Source: Fidelibacterota bacterium
GTDB lineage: Bacteria > Fidelibacterota > Marinisomatia > Marinisomatales > TCS55
Length of the DNA stretch: 64,000 nt
Assembly: GCA_029936965.1 (NCBI GenBank)
Contig: JAPYRG010000002.1
Location: 1-64,000 of the forward strand
Direction: 5' to 3'
Below are positions 8,246 to 16,975 of this stretch, piece after piece; the stretch's first letter is position 1; each line of letters begins with the position of its first letter. The translations under genes were made by a program, and so were the position numbers. The notes under the pieces were generated by a model, which was not told the DNA's origin, made no database searches, and was given only the letters and a program-made list of their open reading frames with translations.

Positions 8246-9784
8246 ATGAAATACATATTCTCAATATTCTTAATTCTTATTTTCGTTACTGAGCATTTTT
8301 ATCCTATAACTAAATCCAATGCAGTTGCACAGGAAAAAATTATAATTAAAGATAATATTTGTTTAAGCGCATGTGATTTCCCATTAGAATCATCTGATAA
8401 TAAAATTGTGAATGATATATGGGAAATATTTAAAAATGAATTAAGCTGGAATACATATAATAACAAGACTGAAGTACAAAATGAGATTAATCGAATCAAT
8501 AATCATGGTGCATGGTATTTTAATCATTTATCCGAACAAGCCCGGCCATATTTACATTATGTTATTCAAGAAATTAAAAGTAGAAAACTTCCTATAGAAT
8601 TAGCTTTATTACCATTTATTGAAAGTAACTATGACCCAAATGCTTTTTCGCATGGTAGCGCTGCAGGATTTTGGCAAATTATTCCAAGTACAGCCCGGCA
8701 ATATGGTGTGCCAATTAATAGCTGGTATGATGGTCGAAGAGATATAGTACTATCGACAAATGCGGCTCTAGATTATTTAACGCACCTTCACAAATATTTT
8801 GATGGTGACTGGTTACTTGCAATAGCAGCATACAATGCAGGTGAAGGAACCGTTTCATATCTTCAAAAAAGAAATGCTACTTGGGGGAAAAATACTGATT
8901 TTTGGTCGTTGAACTTGCCTCACGAAACGAAACAGTATGTCCCCAAATTTCTAGCATTAATACATATAATTAAAAACAGTAATTCTCTTGGAATTGATTT
9001 ACCTGAATTAATTAATGAAGAACAATTCAGAATTTCTTATTGGCCAACACAAATTGATTTAACTGCATTGGCTGATATACTAAATATTACTCTTAAAGAA
9101 ATTTATAAACTAAATCCAGGATTTAACTATTGGGAATCGCCGCCTGATGGTCCTCATCAAATTCTAACTCCAATTAAAAATTATAACTATATGAATGAAT
9201 TAATTAATGAATTGCCAATTAATAAAAATATTCAATGGTTTCATTACAGAATTAGAAGTGGAGATTGTTTAAGTAAAATTGCAAAAACGTATTCAACATC
9301 GGTATCAATAATTAAAAAAGTGAATAAATTATCTACGAATAGAATTATTGTTAACCATGAACTTTTAATACCAAAAGTTGTTAATGATACAAATAATAAT
9401 AACCCTCATGAACCGCATTATACTGAATATAAAATAAAAAACGGGGATTCACTTTGGGACTTAAGCAAAACATTTAATGTGCCAATAGATATGATTGCCA
9501 TGTGGAATGATATTGGAAAACAAGATTATTTAAAAATAGGGAAAACTATAAAATTATATGTATGTGAAAACCAAAACAATATTTCAAGACCTGAAACAAT
9601 TCAAAAGGTCGCTTATCATGTAAAAAATGGAGATTCTTTAGTCCGCATTGCTAATCGATTTAATGTATCTGTGTCAGAATTAGTTACGTGGAATCGGAAG
9701 GTAAAGAAACAACCAGAACTTATTTACCCTGGACAATATCTAGTTATCTATGTAGATATTACACAGCAACATTTTGATGCTTGA
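8246..9784 (+). CDS. Lytic transglycosylase with three LysM domains, MltD-like
   Basis: A periplasmic murein lytic transglycosylase. Signal peptide at 1-29, then an SLT catalytic domain (about 100-250) with catalytic Glu126 in PFIESNYDP and the motifs GFWQIIPSTA and AAYNAGEG. Three peptidoglycan-binding LysM modules follow at about 332-376, 393-438 and 456-503, each opening with the G-D-(S/C)-L pattern. The architecture and 512-aa length match E. coli MltD, which has two LysM. Unlike MltD there is no clear lipobox; Cys39 and Cys43 are too far into the protein. The last stop base abuts the stop codon of the opposing gene within the palindrome TGATCA. Confidence 0.9.
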   Translation: MKYIFSIFLILIFVTEHFYPITKSNAVAQEKIIIKDNICLSACDFPLESSDNKIVNDIWEIFKNELSWNTYNNKTEVQNEINRINNHGAWYFNHLSEQARPYLHYVIQEIKSRKLPIELALLPFIESNYDPNAFSHGSAAGFWQIIPSTARQYGVPINSWYDGRRDIVLSTNAALDYLTHLHKYFDGDWLLAIAAYNAGEGTVSYLQKRNATWGKNTDFWSLNLPHETKQYVPKFLALIHIIKNSNSLGIDLPELINEEQFRISYWPTQIDLTALADILNITLKEIYKLNPGFNYWESPPDGPHQILTPIKNYNYMNELINELPINKNIQWFHYRIRSGDCLSKIAKTYSTSVSIIKKVNKLSTNRIIVNHELLIPKVVNDTNNNNPHEPHYTEYKIKNGDSLWDLSKTFNVPIDMIAMWNDIGKQDYLKIGKTIKLYVCENQNNISRPETIQKVAYHVKNGDSLVRIANRFNVSVSELVTWNRKVKKQPELIYPGQYLVIYVDITQQHFDA

Positions 9785-11218
9785 TCAAACTTTGAATAAT
9801 TTTCTGTATTTCCATTGGTCTTTATTAGGATCATAATAATTAATCAGAAGCAATATGCCAATTGTACAGAAAATAAAAATCAGGCCGCTTGGTGTTCGCA
9901 TTGTCCAATTAACCCACGGCCAAGGCCAATTAAAGAATGCCCAATTCATATAAAAATAAAAAATAGTATTTATACATAAAGTATAACGTATAAAATTGAT
10001 TCCATTAGAGTGATTATCTTTATTTTTTATTAATTGCAGACAATACCAACTAATTAAGATCAGTGGAATTATAAAATATATTATCCAACCAATTATTAAA
10101 GAAATATCATTATTTCTATAGGCTAAAAATCTTAATGTTTTTCCAGCAATTGGTAGTGCAGTAATTGGTAAGCATATAAGATAAGGCCACATGCGACCGC
10201 CCATAATCGCAACGATGGGAATTATTCCCATCGTTATTGCGCGATCTGCAAACCAATCAAATGTAGAAAAAGATATAAAATTCCATGTTAAAAGAGCGAC
10301 AATATGAACAGCTAATAAAATAAACTCCATTTTAATTCCAAGTTTCAATGAATTATAATCATCATTTGAAGAGATATGATTTCTGTTATACCACAATCCA
10401 AGTGCAATAATAAAAGCAAATACAGCGCCAAAAGTAATTTCCATCATATTCCACCAGTTAATGAACGGATAGATAGAAGAAAGCAATCCGTTTTTAATCT
10501 CATACATATTCCATGCATGATAAGCTTGTACAGATTGTCCGATTATAAAACCAAGCCCTCCTGCCAATAAACCCCATAGAGTCATATTCCGAGCTAAAAT
10601 ATCTTTCTTTATAAAACTGATATAAGAGAATAAAAATACCAGAGCAAAAAGCAAACCACCCCATTGTTCTCTTCTTGGTCTCAATTTTTCTACTGGTTCC
10701 CAATACCAGTCATCAGAAAAATAAATAAATGGTAATTTTTTATTTATAGGATCAAATGGTTCATTTAGTATATATACGCCAAGGTAAAGAAAAAATATTG
10801 ATACAAATAAAATTAATAGAATTTCAAATAATGAATATTTTTTACCGCCTAAACCAATGCCAAAGAACAAACCAAAAAACCCAATCCAAATAGAACCTTT
10901 GATAAATGTTCCAATTAAACCCCAACGTAAAGCTGCAATATTGCCTATTAAAGGAGAATCTTGAGTTAACCCCAAAGTCTGGCCATATGTCATTGATCCT
11001 CCAAAGCCGATTGCTACTGTTGCAAGTGCAACTGCTCTTGCAATATTAATAGCACTAAATTGGTGTGCAAAAAAATAAACAAGAACTAATGCAACCAATA
11101 GTCCAGCTAGCATTGCTCCAGTTTCATGCCCATATTGTCCTCTTATTCCCCAACCCATACCTCCAGCTAAAGATGCAAAACACATTGGAACAAGTGGGTT
11201 CTTAATAGTCCTAAACAT
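9785..11218 (-). CDS. Polytopic membrane protein of unknown function, 477 aa
   Basis: About 12 hydrophobic segments, no recognisable transporter signature. The N-terminus has a striking glycine-rich motif, SLAGGMGWGIRGQYGHETGAM (residues 16-36), with Arg, His and Glu inside what should be the membrane or its edge; a second Gly-rich segment (GFGGSMTYGQTLGLTQD) follows at about 71-87. Aromatic residues, especially Trp, are abundant throughout. The ATG overlaps the stop of the preceding gene (TAATG), so the two are translationally coupled. I think similar proteins occur in Planctomycetes and related groups without a known role. Function cannot be assigned. Confidence 0.75.
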   Translation of the reverse strand: MFRTIKNPLVPMCFASLAGGMGWGIRGQYGHETGAMLAGLLVALVLVYFFAHQFSAINIARAVALATVAIGFGGSMTYGQTLGLTQDSPLIGNIAALRWGLIGTFIKGSIWIGFFGLFFGIGLGGKKYSLFEILLILFVSIFFLYLGVYILNEPFDPINKKLPFIYFSDDWYWEPVEKLRPRREQWGGLLFALVFLFSYISFIKKDILARNMTLWGLLAGGLGFIIGQSVQAYHAWNMYEIKNGLLSSIYPFINWWNMMEITFGAVFAFIIALGLWYNRNHISSNDDYNSLKLGIKMEFILLAVHIVALLTWNFISFSTFDWFADRAITMGIIPIVAIMGGRMWPYLICLPITALPIAGKTLRFLAYRNNDISLIIGWIIYFIIPLILISWYCLQLIKNKDNHSNGINFIRYTLCINTIFYFYMNWAFFNWPWPWVNWTMRTPSGLIFIFCTIGILLLINYYDPNKDQWKYRKLFKV

Positions 11219-11787
11219 TATTGGCTAGGCTCTAATGCAGCATAGTGTTGCCAAAATTCTACAGATTTTGCCCAGTCTTCACTTGAATAATTTGCTTTAG
11301 TTCCTCCGGGTAATTCTAGTTGGTTTCTCATCATAGTTACTGGCCCCATGGGCATATAATCGACTCCTTCAGGGACTGCGTGAAAACTGATCAACTCCCA
11401 TTCCAAATCTGTAGTGTGTTCATCATTTTCAGATAAAACATCATGATGATATAATATCAATTCAACTTTTCCAGCACGAAGTAATTCTCCAGATTTTGCT
11501 CTTATTTGAATATAATATTTTTCGTCTTCTCTCCTTTGAACATATTTTGCCAACAATTTTGTTTTGGCATCAATTCGTACAAATGGGCACATAAATTCAT
11601 GAGTTAAGCTTGAGTCTACATCAATAATGCGCACTCCTTTTCGATAACCTTCTTTAAAAACCCCTAATGCCATTTGTTTCTCAGCATGATCAGCAATCTC
11701 CTGAAAAGATAATTTATTTGTAAAAGATTTTCCAGATCCTTCTTTTTGGCGAAGTATAAAATCGTTTACTGCAACACGTTCATTCAT
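11218..11787 (-). CDS. Conserved hypothetical protein, possibly DUF3228
   Basis: A soluble 189-aa protein with no signal or membrane segment. The C-terminal half contains GVDYMPMGPVTMMRNQLELPGGT, which reminds me of the DUF3228 family (PF11539); I hold that family call at about even odds. A GGAGA sequence precedes the start. It is the first gene of a two-gene operon with the 477-aa membrane protein, whose start overlaps this stop by one base, so the two probably work together. Divergent from gpmA, with an 87-nt shared promoter region. Confidence 0.7.
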   Translation of the reverse strand: MNERVAVNDFILRQKEGSGKSFTNKLSFQEIADHAEKQMALGVFKEGYRKGVRIIDVDSSLTHEFMCPFVRIDAKTKLLAKYVQRREDEKYYIQIRAKSGELLRAGKVELILYHHDVLSENDEHTTDLEWELISFHAVPEGVDYMPMGPVTMMRNQLELPGGTKANYSSEDWAKSVEFWQHYAALEPSQ

Positions 11788-11874
11788 ATATTATATCTCC
11801 AATTTCTCTACTTAAATATATTTTGTCATTTTGAAGAATAATAGTTTTGATCGAACTTCTTTTTAGGTATTTAT

Positions 11875-12618
11875 ATGATAAAACTTGTTTTATTACGTCA
11901 CGGAGAAAGCCAATGGAATTTGGAAAATCGCTTCACAGGTTGGACAAATGTTGATTTAACTCCTAAAGGAGAATTGGAAGCGAAATCTGCTGGGGTGGTT
12001 TTAAAAGAGAATGGGTTCGAGTTTAATCTTGTGTATACATCCGTCTTAAAACGAGCTATTAGAACCATGGAAATTTGTTTATCTGCGATGACAATTGATA
12101 AAATTCCAATTGAATATAGCTGGAGGTTAAATGAACGTCATTATGGAGCACTTCAGGGTTTAAATAAATCTGAAACAGCAAAAAAATATGGTGATGAGCA
12201 AGTTTTACAATGGCGTAGAAGTTACGATATTCCTCCTCCTCCTATTCAGAAATCAGATGAGCGTTGGTCAGGTAATGATCCTAATTATTCCAATATTGAT
12301 CAAAACGATATTCCATTATCTGAATGTCTGAAAGATACAGTTAATAGATTTTTACCATATTGGAACAATACAATAGGGCCTTCAATACAAAATGGAAAAA
12401 TAGTAATGATAGTTGCGCATGGAAACTCATTGCGTTCTTTAGTAAAACATCTTGATAATATATCCGATAATGATATTATTAGTTTAAATATCCCAACAGG
12501 AATACCTCTTATCTATGAATTAAATAGTGATCTAAAACCAATAAAAAATTATTACCTGGGAAATAAAGAAGAGATTAATAAAGCTATCTCTTCAGTTAAA
12601 AATCAAGCAAAAACTTAA
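11875..12618 (+). CDS. gpmA: 2,3-bisphosphoglycerate-dependent phosphoglycerate mutase
   Basis: Interconverts 3- and 2-phosphoglycerate in glycolysis and gluconeogenesis. The N-terminus has the phosphohistidine motif [10 protein letters not shown] with His9, followed by [15 protein letters not shown]. Glu87 (NERHYG), the second active-site His182 (AHGNSLR) and Arg residues of the phosphate pocket are present. The 247-aa length matches bacterial dPGM exactly. It is a single gene; a TAGTTTTG box at 11842-11849, preceded by TTTG at 11822, is a possible promoter. It ends 6 nt before the convergent propeller lipoprotein gene. Confidence 0.96.
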   Translation: MIKLVLLRHGESQWNLENRFTGWTNVDLTPKGELEAKSAGVVLKENGFEFNLVYTSVLKRAIRTMEICLSAMTIDKIPIEYSWRLNERHYGALQGLNKSETAKKYGDEQVLQWRRSYDIPPPPIQKSDERWSGNDPNYSNIDQNDIPLSECLKDTVNRFLPYWNNTIGPSIQNGKIVMIVAHGNSLRSLVKHLDNISDNDIISLNIPTGIPLIYELNSDLKPIKNYYLGNKEEINKAISSVKNQAKT

Positions 12619-12624
12619 TTACTT

Positions 12625-13743
12625 TTATTCTTGTACAATAGCCAATCCTGTTGGCATATGCATATTATTCGCATTCATTTCTCCATCCATGTCCATATTT
12701 ATATCTGCAAAGAATATACTATGTAATAACATCATTGATTGAGCATCTACAATATATACAGCATCTCCCATTGATGAGCTTACCAATAATTTAGTATCAT
12801 CAGCTGTAATAGCTATACCATGAGGCATAATAAGGTTTTCAATTGTAAATGTTTTCGTATCGCCACTTGAAAGATCTGTTTGAACTACATTGTTTGACAT
12901 TCTATTAGTAGTATACAAATATCGATCATCTTTCGATATAGCCATATGCCAAGGCATCATTCCTGTAGAATAATATTTTAAGCTATCTCCATTTAATGTA
13001 TCAAAAACCCTAACCTCTCCCTTTCCTGAACAGGAGACAAAAAGTTGAGAGTTATCATTTTTTAAGACAATCTCCAACGCGTTGTATATATTATCATTAA
13101 TTTCATAATTTGCTGGAACATCATAGCCTAATTGGAAATTTTGCGATTGATAATTGGTAGGTCCAAATGTAGATGTAGGAATTTTGAAAAAGTGAGAAGC
13201 CTCATTGCTAGCCACCCATAGTGTAGATCCGTCATTGCTAAGAGCTATTCCATGAGGGGAGGAAGCCCCTACATCCTCAGTATTTAAAATTATCATAGAT
13301 TGTGCATCTATTTGATGAATCAGCTGAGAATTAGTTCCATCCATGTCCATGCTTGGCATGGGCATGAACCGTGAAACATATAAAATTTGTCTTTCACGAT
13401 CTATATCCATTAATGCAGGTTGGTTTCCAACGAACACTGAGTCTAACAATTGATCTGTATCTAAGTCAAATTTACATATATATCCAGAGGATATAAGTGT
13501 CACATACCATCTGCGATGTATTTCATCAATTACAATATAATGCGGTCGGTCACCTGTATTAATAAAATCCACTTCGACTTCTTTGATTAATTCACCATGG
13601 TCAACGTCAATTATTGCAATCTTATCAGAACCTTGAAGTGCCACATAGGCTTTTGTGTATTTTTCATTAGTTGCATCATTCTCTTTACATGATATAAAAA
13701 CCAATACTGTAAGTAGAACTAATTTTCTGAAATTATTTATCAT
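12625..13743 (-). CDS. YncE-like beta-propeller lipoprotein with Met-rich loops
   Basis: A signal peptide ending at a lipobox (VFISC, Cys19) is followed by about seven YVTN-type propeller blades, with repeated motifs such as VALQGSDKIAIIDVD, GIALSNDGSTLWVAS and AISKDDRYLYTTN. Two loops are rich in methionine with Asp/His: MPMPSMDMDG (about 123-132) and INMDMDGEMNANNMHMPTG near the C-terminus. Such loops can bind copper, which is inference only. YVTN propellers serve as binding scaffolds or surface proteins; no catalytic residues are evident. It is divergent from the sulfate-activation gene across a 133-nt region that carries a perfect hairpin. Confidence 0.82.
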   Translation of the reverse strand: MINNFRKLVLLTVLVFISCKENDATNEKYTKAYVALQGSDKIAIIDVDHGELIKEVEVDFINTGDRPHYIVIDEIHRRWYVTLISSGYICKFDLDTDQLLDSVFVGNQPALMDIDRERQILYVSRFMPMPSMDMDGTNSQLIHQIDAQSMIILNTEDVGASSPHGIALSNDGSTLWVASNEASHFFKIPTSTFGPTNYQSQNFQLGYDVPANYEINDNIYNALEIVLKNDNSQLFVSCSGKGEVRVFDTLNGDSLKYYSTGMMPWHMAISKDDRYLYTTNRMSNNVVQTDLSSGDTKTFTIENLIMPHGIAITADDTKLLVSSSMGDAVYIVDAQSMMLLHSIFFADINMDMDGEMNANNMHMPTGLAIVQE

Positions 13744-13778
13744 TTTTACACTTGCTTATTTATCTTGTTGTAATTAAA

Positions 13779-13812
13779 ACCAGATAAAATTTAAAAACAA
13801 ATTTTATCTGGT
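13779..13812. repeat. Perfect 14-bp inverted repeat between divergent genes
   Basis: ACCAGATAAAATTT (13779-13792) is the exact reverse complement of AAATTTTATCTGGT (13799-13812), with a 6-nt AAAAAC loop. It lies between the divergently transcribed propeller lipoprotein and sat-cysC genes, so it is not placed to terminate either. It could be an operator or a structure in one of the 5' leaders. A stem this long is unlikely to be chance even in AT-rich DNA. Confidence 0.6.
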
Positions 13813-13876
13813 AATTTAATTTCATTTAATTTGTATAATTAAGTGCTTATAATTTATTAATTAAGAAATGTAATCT

Positions 13877-15586
13877 ATGTCAAATACAATTATAAAACCT
13901 CATGGTGGAAAACTATGTAGTCATATACCTGATAAGGGATATCTTAATGAAATTAAAACTGATATTCTTCAATTAAAATCATGGACCTTAACAGACAGGC
14001 AATTATGTGATATAGAATTGATATTAAATGGAGGGTTTTCTCCGTTAGATGGCTTTATGAATCAGGATGATTATAATAGTGTATGTGAAAAAATAAGATT
14101 AGATAATAACCTTCTTTGGCCTATCCCAATTACGTTAGATATTAGCAACACACTAGCTGATAAATTAGAAACTAATGAAAAAATAGCACTTAGGGATAAA
14201 GAAGGGTTTGCTATTGCTTTATTAACTGTTAATGATATCTGGAATCCTGATAAAGAAAAAGAAGCACACCATATCTATGAAACAGCAGATACATATCATC
14301 CAGGAGTAAATATTTTATTAAATGAATCCCACCCTACCTATGTTGGTGGCTCATTAGAAGGCATTCATAATCCAAAACATTATGATTACCCGGAATTAAG
14401 ACATACCCCCCTTCAGCTTAGAAAATTCTTTAATAAATTGGGGTGGAGCAATATCATTGCTTTTCAAACACGGAATCCTATGCATCGAGCCCACGTAGAG
14501 CTAACAAAAAGAGCATTAAATGAAAACAATGCAAAACTTTTAATTCATCCTGCAGTTGGATTAACAAAGCCTGGAGATGTTAATCATTATACTAGGGTTC
14601 GATGTTATGAGAATATTATGAATAAATATAATAAAAATATGGCTGCATTAAGCTTATTGCCTTTAGCAATGCGAATGGCTGGGCCACGAGAAGCTCTATG
14701 GCATACAATCATTCGAAAAAACTATGGGTGTAATTATTTTATTGTTGGAAGAGACCATGCGAGCCCTGGATTAAATAAAGATAAAAAACCATTTTATGGC
14801 CCCTATGATGCACAAAAAATATTAAATGAGCATTCAAAAGAACTGGAGATGAATATTGTCCCATTTAAACAATTAGTTTATGTGAAAGAAAAACGGTCTT
14901 TTATGGGAATAGATGAAGTCCCTAATGACTGTACTGCTTTATCAGTCTCTGGTACAGAATTACGTGATATGCTAGATGAAGGAAAAGAAATTCCAGAATG
15001 GTTTTCTTATCCTGAAGTTGTTGAAGAATTGCAAAAACAGCGTCCTGCTCTTTCAAAAAGAGGATTTACTATTTTCTTTACTGGATTATCTGGATCAGGA
15101 AAATCAACCCTTGCTAATGGAGTCTTAGTAAAATTGCTTGAGGAAGGACGTAGGCCAGCAACCTTGCTTGATGGGGATATTGTTCGCACACATCTTTCGA
15201 GTGAATTAGGATTTTCTAAAGAACACCGATCCCTAAATGTTCGAAGAATAGGTTTTGTTGCAAGTGAAATAACAAAAAATGGAGGAATAGCAATTTGTGC
15301 TCCGATTGCGCCATATCGATTAGACCGTCAATTTAATCGTGGTATGATAGGTCCTTTAGGTGGATATATTGAAGTATTTGTAAATACCCCTTTGGAGGTA
15401 TGTGAGCAACGAGATGTAAAAGGATTATACGCAAAAGCACGCAAAGGATTATTAAAACAATTTACAGGTATAAATGATCCATATGAAAAACCAGAAAATG
15501 CTGAAATTGTGATCGATTCTAGCGATGAAAATCCAGAAGTTCTTGTAGAGCAAATTTTAAATCAAATCCATAAAATAGGTTATTGA
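13877..15586 (+). CDS. sat-cysC: Fused sulfate adenylyltransferase / adenylylsulfate kinase
   Basis: Bifunctional enzyme making APS from sulfate and ATP and then phosphorylating APS to PAPS. The N-terminal ATP sulfurylase (about 1-390) has QTRNPMHRAH (197-206), the HxxH nucleotide site, and GRDHASPG (291-298). The C-terminal APS kinase (about 395-569) has the P-loop GLSGSGKST (403-411), the DGD-x-x-R segment (432-437) and the ICAPIAPYRLDR lid region, so both halves look active. The 569-aa length fits the fused bacterial form known from Aquifex. No sulfate transporter, PAPS reductase or sulfotransferase gene is nearby, so whether PAPS feeds assimilation or sulfation is open. Its stop codon abuts that of the DUF971 gene. 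Confidence 0.95.
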   Translation: MSNTIIKPHGGKLCSHIPDKGYLNEIKTDILQLKSWTLTDRQLCDIELILNGGFSPLDGFMNQDDYNSVCEKIRLDNNLLWPIPITLDISNTLADKLETNEKIALRDKEGFAIALLTVNDIWNPDKEKEAHHIYETADTYHPGVNILLNESHPTYVGGSLEGIHNPKHYDYPELRHTPLQLRKFFNKLGWSNIIAFQTRNPMHRAHVELTKRALNENNAKLLIHPAVGLTKPGDVNHYTRVRCYENIMNKYNKNMAALSLLPLAMRMAGPREALWHTIIRKNYGCNYFIVGRDHASPGLNKDKKPFYGPYDAQKILNEHSKELEMNIVPFKQLVYVKEKRSFMGIDEVPNDCTALSVSGTELRDMLDEGKEIPEWFSYPEVVEELQKQRPALSKRGFTIFFTGLSGSGKSTLANGVLVKLLEEGRRPATLLDGDIVRTHLSSELGFSKEHRSLNVRRIGFVASEITKNGGIAICAPIAPYRLDRQFNRGMIGPLGGYIEVFVNTPLEVCEQRDVKGLYAKARKGLLKQFTGINDPYEKPENAEIVIDSSDENPEVLVEQILNQIHKIGY

Positions 15587-15901
15587 TTATTTTTCTGATA
15601 ACTCAACTAATAAATCAACAGAAAAAATACCAGTAGTATGATTGTCCGCCCAAAGCGGTTTTAGACCATAATATCCAACAGGAAGCACTTGTCTTAGTTC
15701 ATAACTAGATTCCGTTTTGGGGTGGGATTCTGGTTTATACAAATTTCCCAAAGCATCTGTCTCTCCCTCACATCCTGCACATGGACATCTATCTCGTAAA
15801 CGTCTAAAAGATATAACAGCTTCCGAACCATCTGAAAAATTTACTAGGAGCAAATCATTTAGGAGATCAAAGTCTTTAATATTTTTATTATATTTTTTCA
15901 T
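15587..15901 (-). CDS. DUF971 (GBBH-like N-terminal domain) protein
   Basis: A small protein (104 aa from the ATG at 15901) consisting of one domain of the gamma-butyrobetaine hydroxylase N-terminal type (PF06155). Seen: FSDGSEAVISFRRLRDRCPCAGC, with the CPCAxC cysteines typical of the family, and the ending YGLKPLWADNHTTGIFS. I chose the ATG at 15901; an in-frame start at 15967 would add 22 residues that are not part of the domain. Standalone DUF971 proteins are widespread and are sometimes encoded near Mrp/ApbC or iron-sulfur genes; the precise role is unknown. It is convergent with sat-cysC with no gap. Confidence 0.85.
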   Translation of the reverse strand: MKKYNKNIKDFDLLNDLLLVNFSDGSEAVISFRRLRDRCPCAGCEGETDALGNLYKPESHPKTESSYELRQVLPVGYYGLKPLWADNHTTGIFSVDLLVELSEK

Positions 15902-15994
15902 AAATGTTAATTTAATATTTTTAACCGTTAAGCTTTTATCAATAAATAATAGAAAATTATTTAACAAACATATTAACTTGTGATTAATTTAATA

Positions 15995-16025
15995 CATACC
16001 ATTATATTATATTTATGATGGTATG
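15995..16025. promoter_or_regulatory. 8-bp inverted repeat upstream of the histidine-motif membrane cluster
   Basis: CATACCAT (15995-16002) and ATGGTATG (16018-16025) are perfect inverted repeats around an AT-only 15-nt centre containing TATATT, ending 7 nt before the ATG at 16033. This is a plausible operator over the cluster promoter or a leader hairpin occluding the ribosome binding site. Confidence 0.4.
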
Positions 16026-16032
16026 ACCAATT

Positions 16033-16521
16033 ATGAATAGAAATTCAATTATAATTACAATGGTAGTGATGGCAGTAGCAACAAGGCTATTCCCGCACCC
16101 TCCAAATATTGCTCCAATAACAGGAATTGCTCTATTTGCTGGCCAACGACTTGGAGATAAGAGATTGGCATTTATCATCCCAATATTATGTATGTTTATA
16201 AGTGATCTTTTTTTAGGATTTCATTCCACCTTACCATTTGTATACTTAGCGTTTATTTGTATATCTTTTCTGGGTATTTATTCTAAAAATATTCATAACG
16301 GTACAATACTTACAAGCTCTACCTTATTTTTTCTAGTTACGAATTTTGGTGTTTGGCTTTTAGGGTATCCAAATACTGTGGCTGGACTTATAAGCTGTTA
16401 TACTTTAGCAATACCTTTTTTTGTTAATACAATTCTAGGTGATCTATTTTTTACTCATACCTTAAATTATAGTTTTAATAAAATAGAAATAAAATATCCT
16501 CATTTAGCTTTAGAATCTTAA
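16033..16521 (+). CDS. DUF6580 family membrane protein
   Basis: Five or so hydrophobic segments in 162 aa. The opening ATRLFPHPPNIAPITGIALFAG pattern (R-L-x-P-H-P-P-N then P-x-x-x-I-A-L-F) and the following DKRLAFIIP and ISDLFLGFH segments are what I know from the DUF6580 family, small integral membrane proteins that somewhat resemble ECF-transporter substrate-binding subunits. No ATPase component is encoded nearby. It begins a run of membrane genes transcribed in the same direction (16033-19612), with only 26 nt to the next. Confidence 0.8.
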   Translation: MNRNSIIITMVVMAVATRLFPHPPNIAPITGIALFAGQRLGDKRLAFIIPILCMFISDLFLGFHSTLPFVYLAFICISFLGIYSKNIHNGTILTSSTLFFLVTNFGVWLLGYPNTVAGLISCYTLAIPFFVNTILGDLFFTHTLNYSFNKIEIKYPHLALES

Positions 16522-16547
16522 AGCTCTCTCTTGCTTATCATTAATAA

Positions 16548-16829
16548 ATGATAAAAAAACTATATTATCAATTCAAAAGATATAATATCAAAATTGCCAG
16601 AGAAAAGGCTGAAAGAAAGGGTATTGTATTTGATGAAAAGTTATATATTAAAAGGCAAGATGCTACATTGCCCATATTATTGTATTATGGTTTCTTTATT
16701 TTATTTTCCGGAATATTCCCTAATGTAGTTCAATATATACCTTTTTGGGCTTTTTGGATTATTTTACTCATTCTAATTATTAGAGGGTTAAATAATTATT
16801 TTGGATGGATAAAAATTGAAGACGGATAG
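16548..16829 (+). CDS. Small membrane protein, two transmembrane helices
   Basis: A 93-aa protein that I do not recognise. A basic, helical N-terminal half (about 1-38, many Lys/Arg) precedes two hydrophobic segments at about 42-60 and 65-82, separated by a short Pro/Gln turn. The positive N-terminus should be cytoplasmic. It lies between the DUF6580 gene and a 46-aa single-pass protein gene (5 nt downstream), all same strand, which suggests small subunits of one membrane assembly. No motif gives a function. Confidence 0.7.
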   Translation: MIKKLYYQFKRYNIKIAREKAERKGIVFDEKLYIKRQDATLPILLYYGFFILFSGIFPNVVQYIPFWAFWIILLILIIRGLNNYFGWIKIEDG

Positions 16830-16834
16830 ATAAA

Positions 16835-16975
16835 ATGGATATGCACCCTCTAATTAGAATTATCTGGATTGTATTAATCGGAATTATATTGATTAGTATC
16901 AAACGTATTTTTGATGAAAAAGGATGGAAAATAAGTAATTTTATTCGGATTGAAGAAGATGATGAATCAGAATAG
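16835..16975 (+). CDS. 46-aa single-pass membrane microprotein
   Basis: A short open frame starting ATG GAT ATG CAC and ending TAG at 16973-16975. It encodes a basic-flanked hydrophobic helix (about residues 7-22, IRIIWIVLIGIILISI), then an acidic tail ending EEDDESE. It fills the gap between the 93-aa membrane gene (5 nt before) and the next polytopic gene, whose start overlaps its 3' end by 17 nt, a spacing typical of coupled operon genes. Size and topology recall small accessory subunits of membrane complexes. There is no homology I can name, and it might be non-coding. Confidence 0.55.
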   Translation: MDMHPLIRIIWIVLIGIILISIKRIFDEKGWKISNFIRIEEDDESE

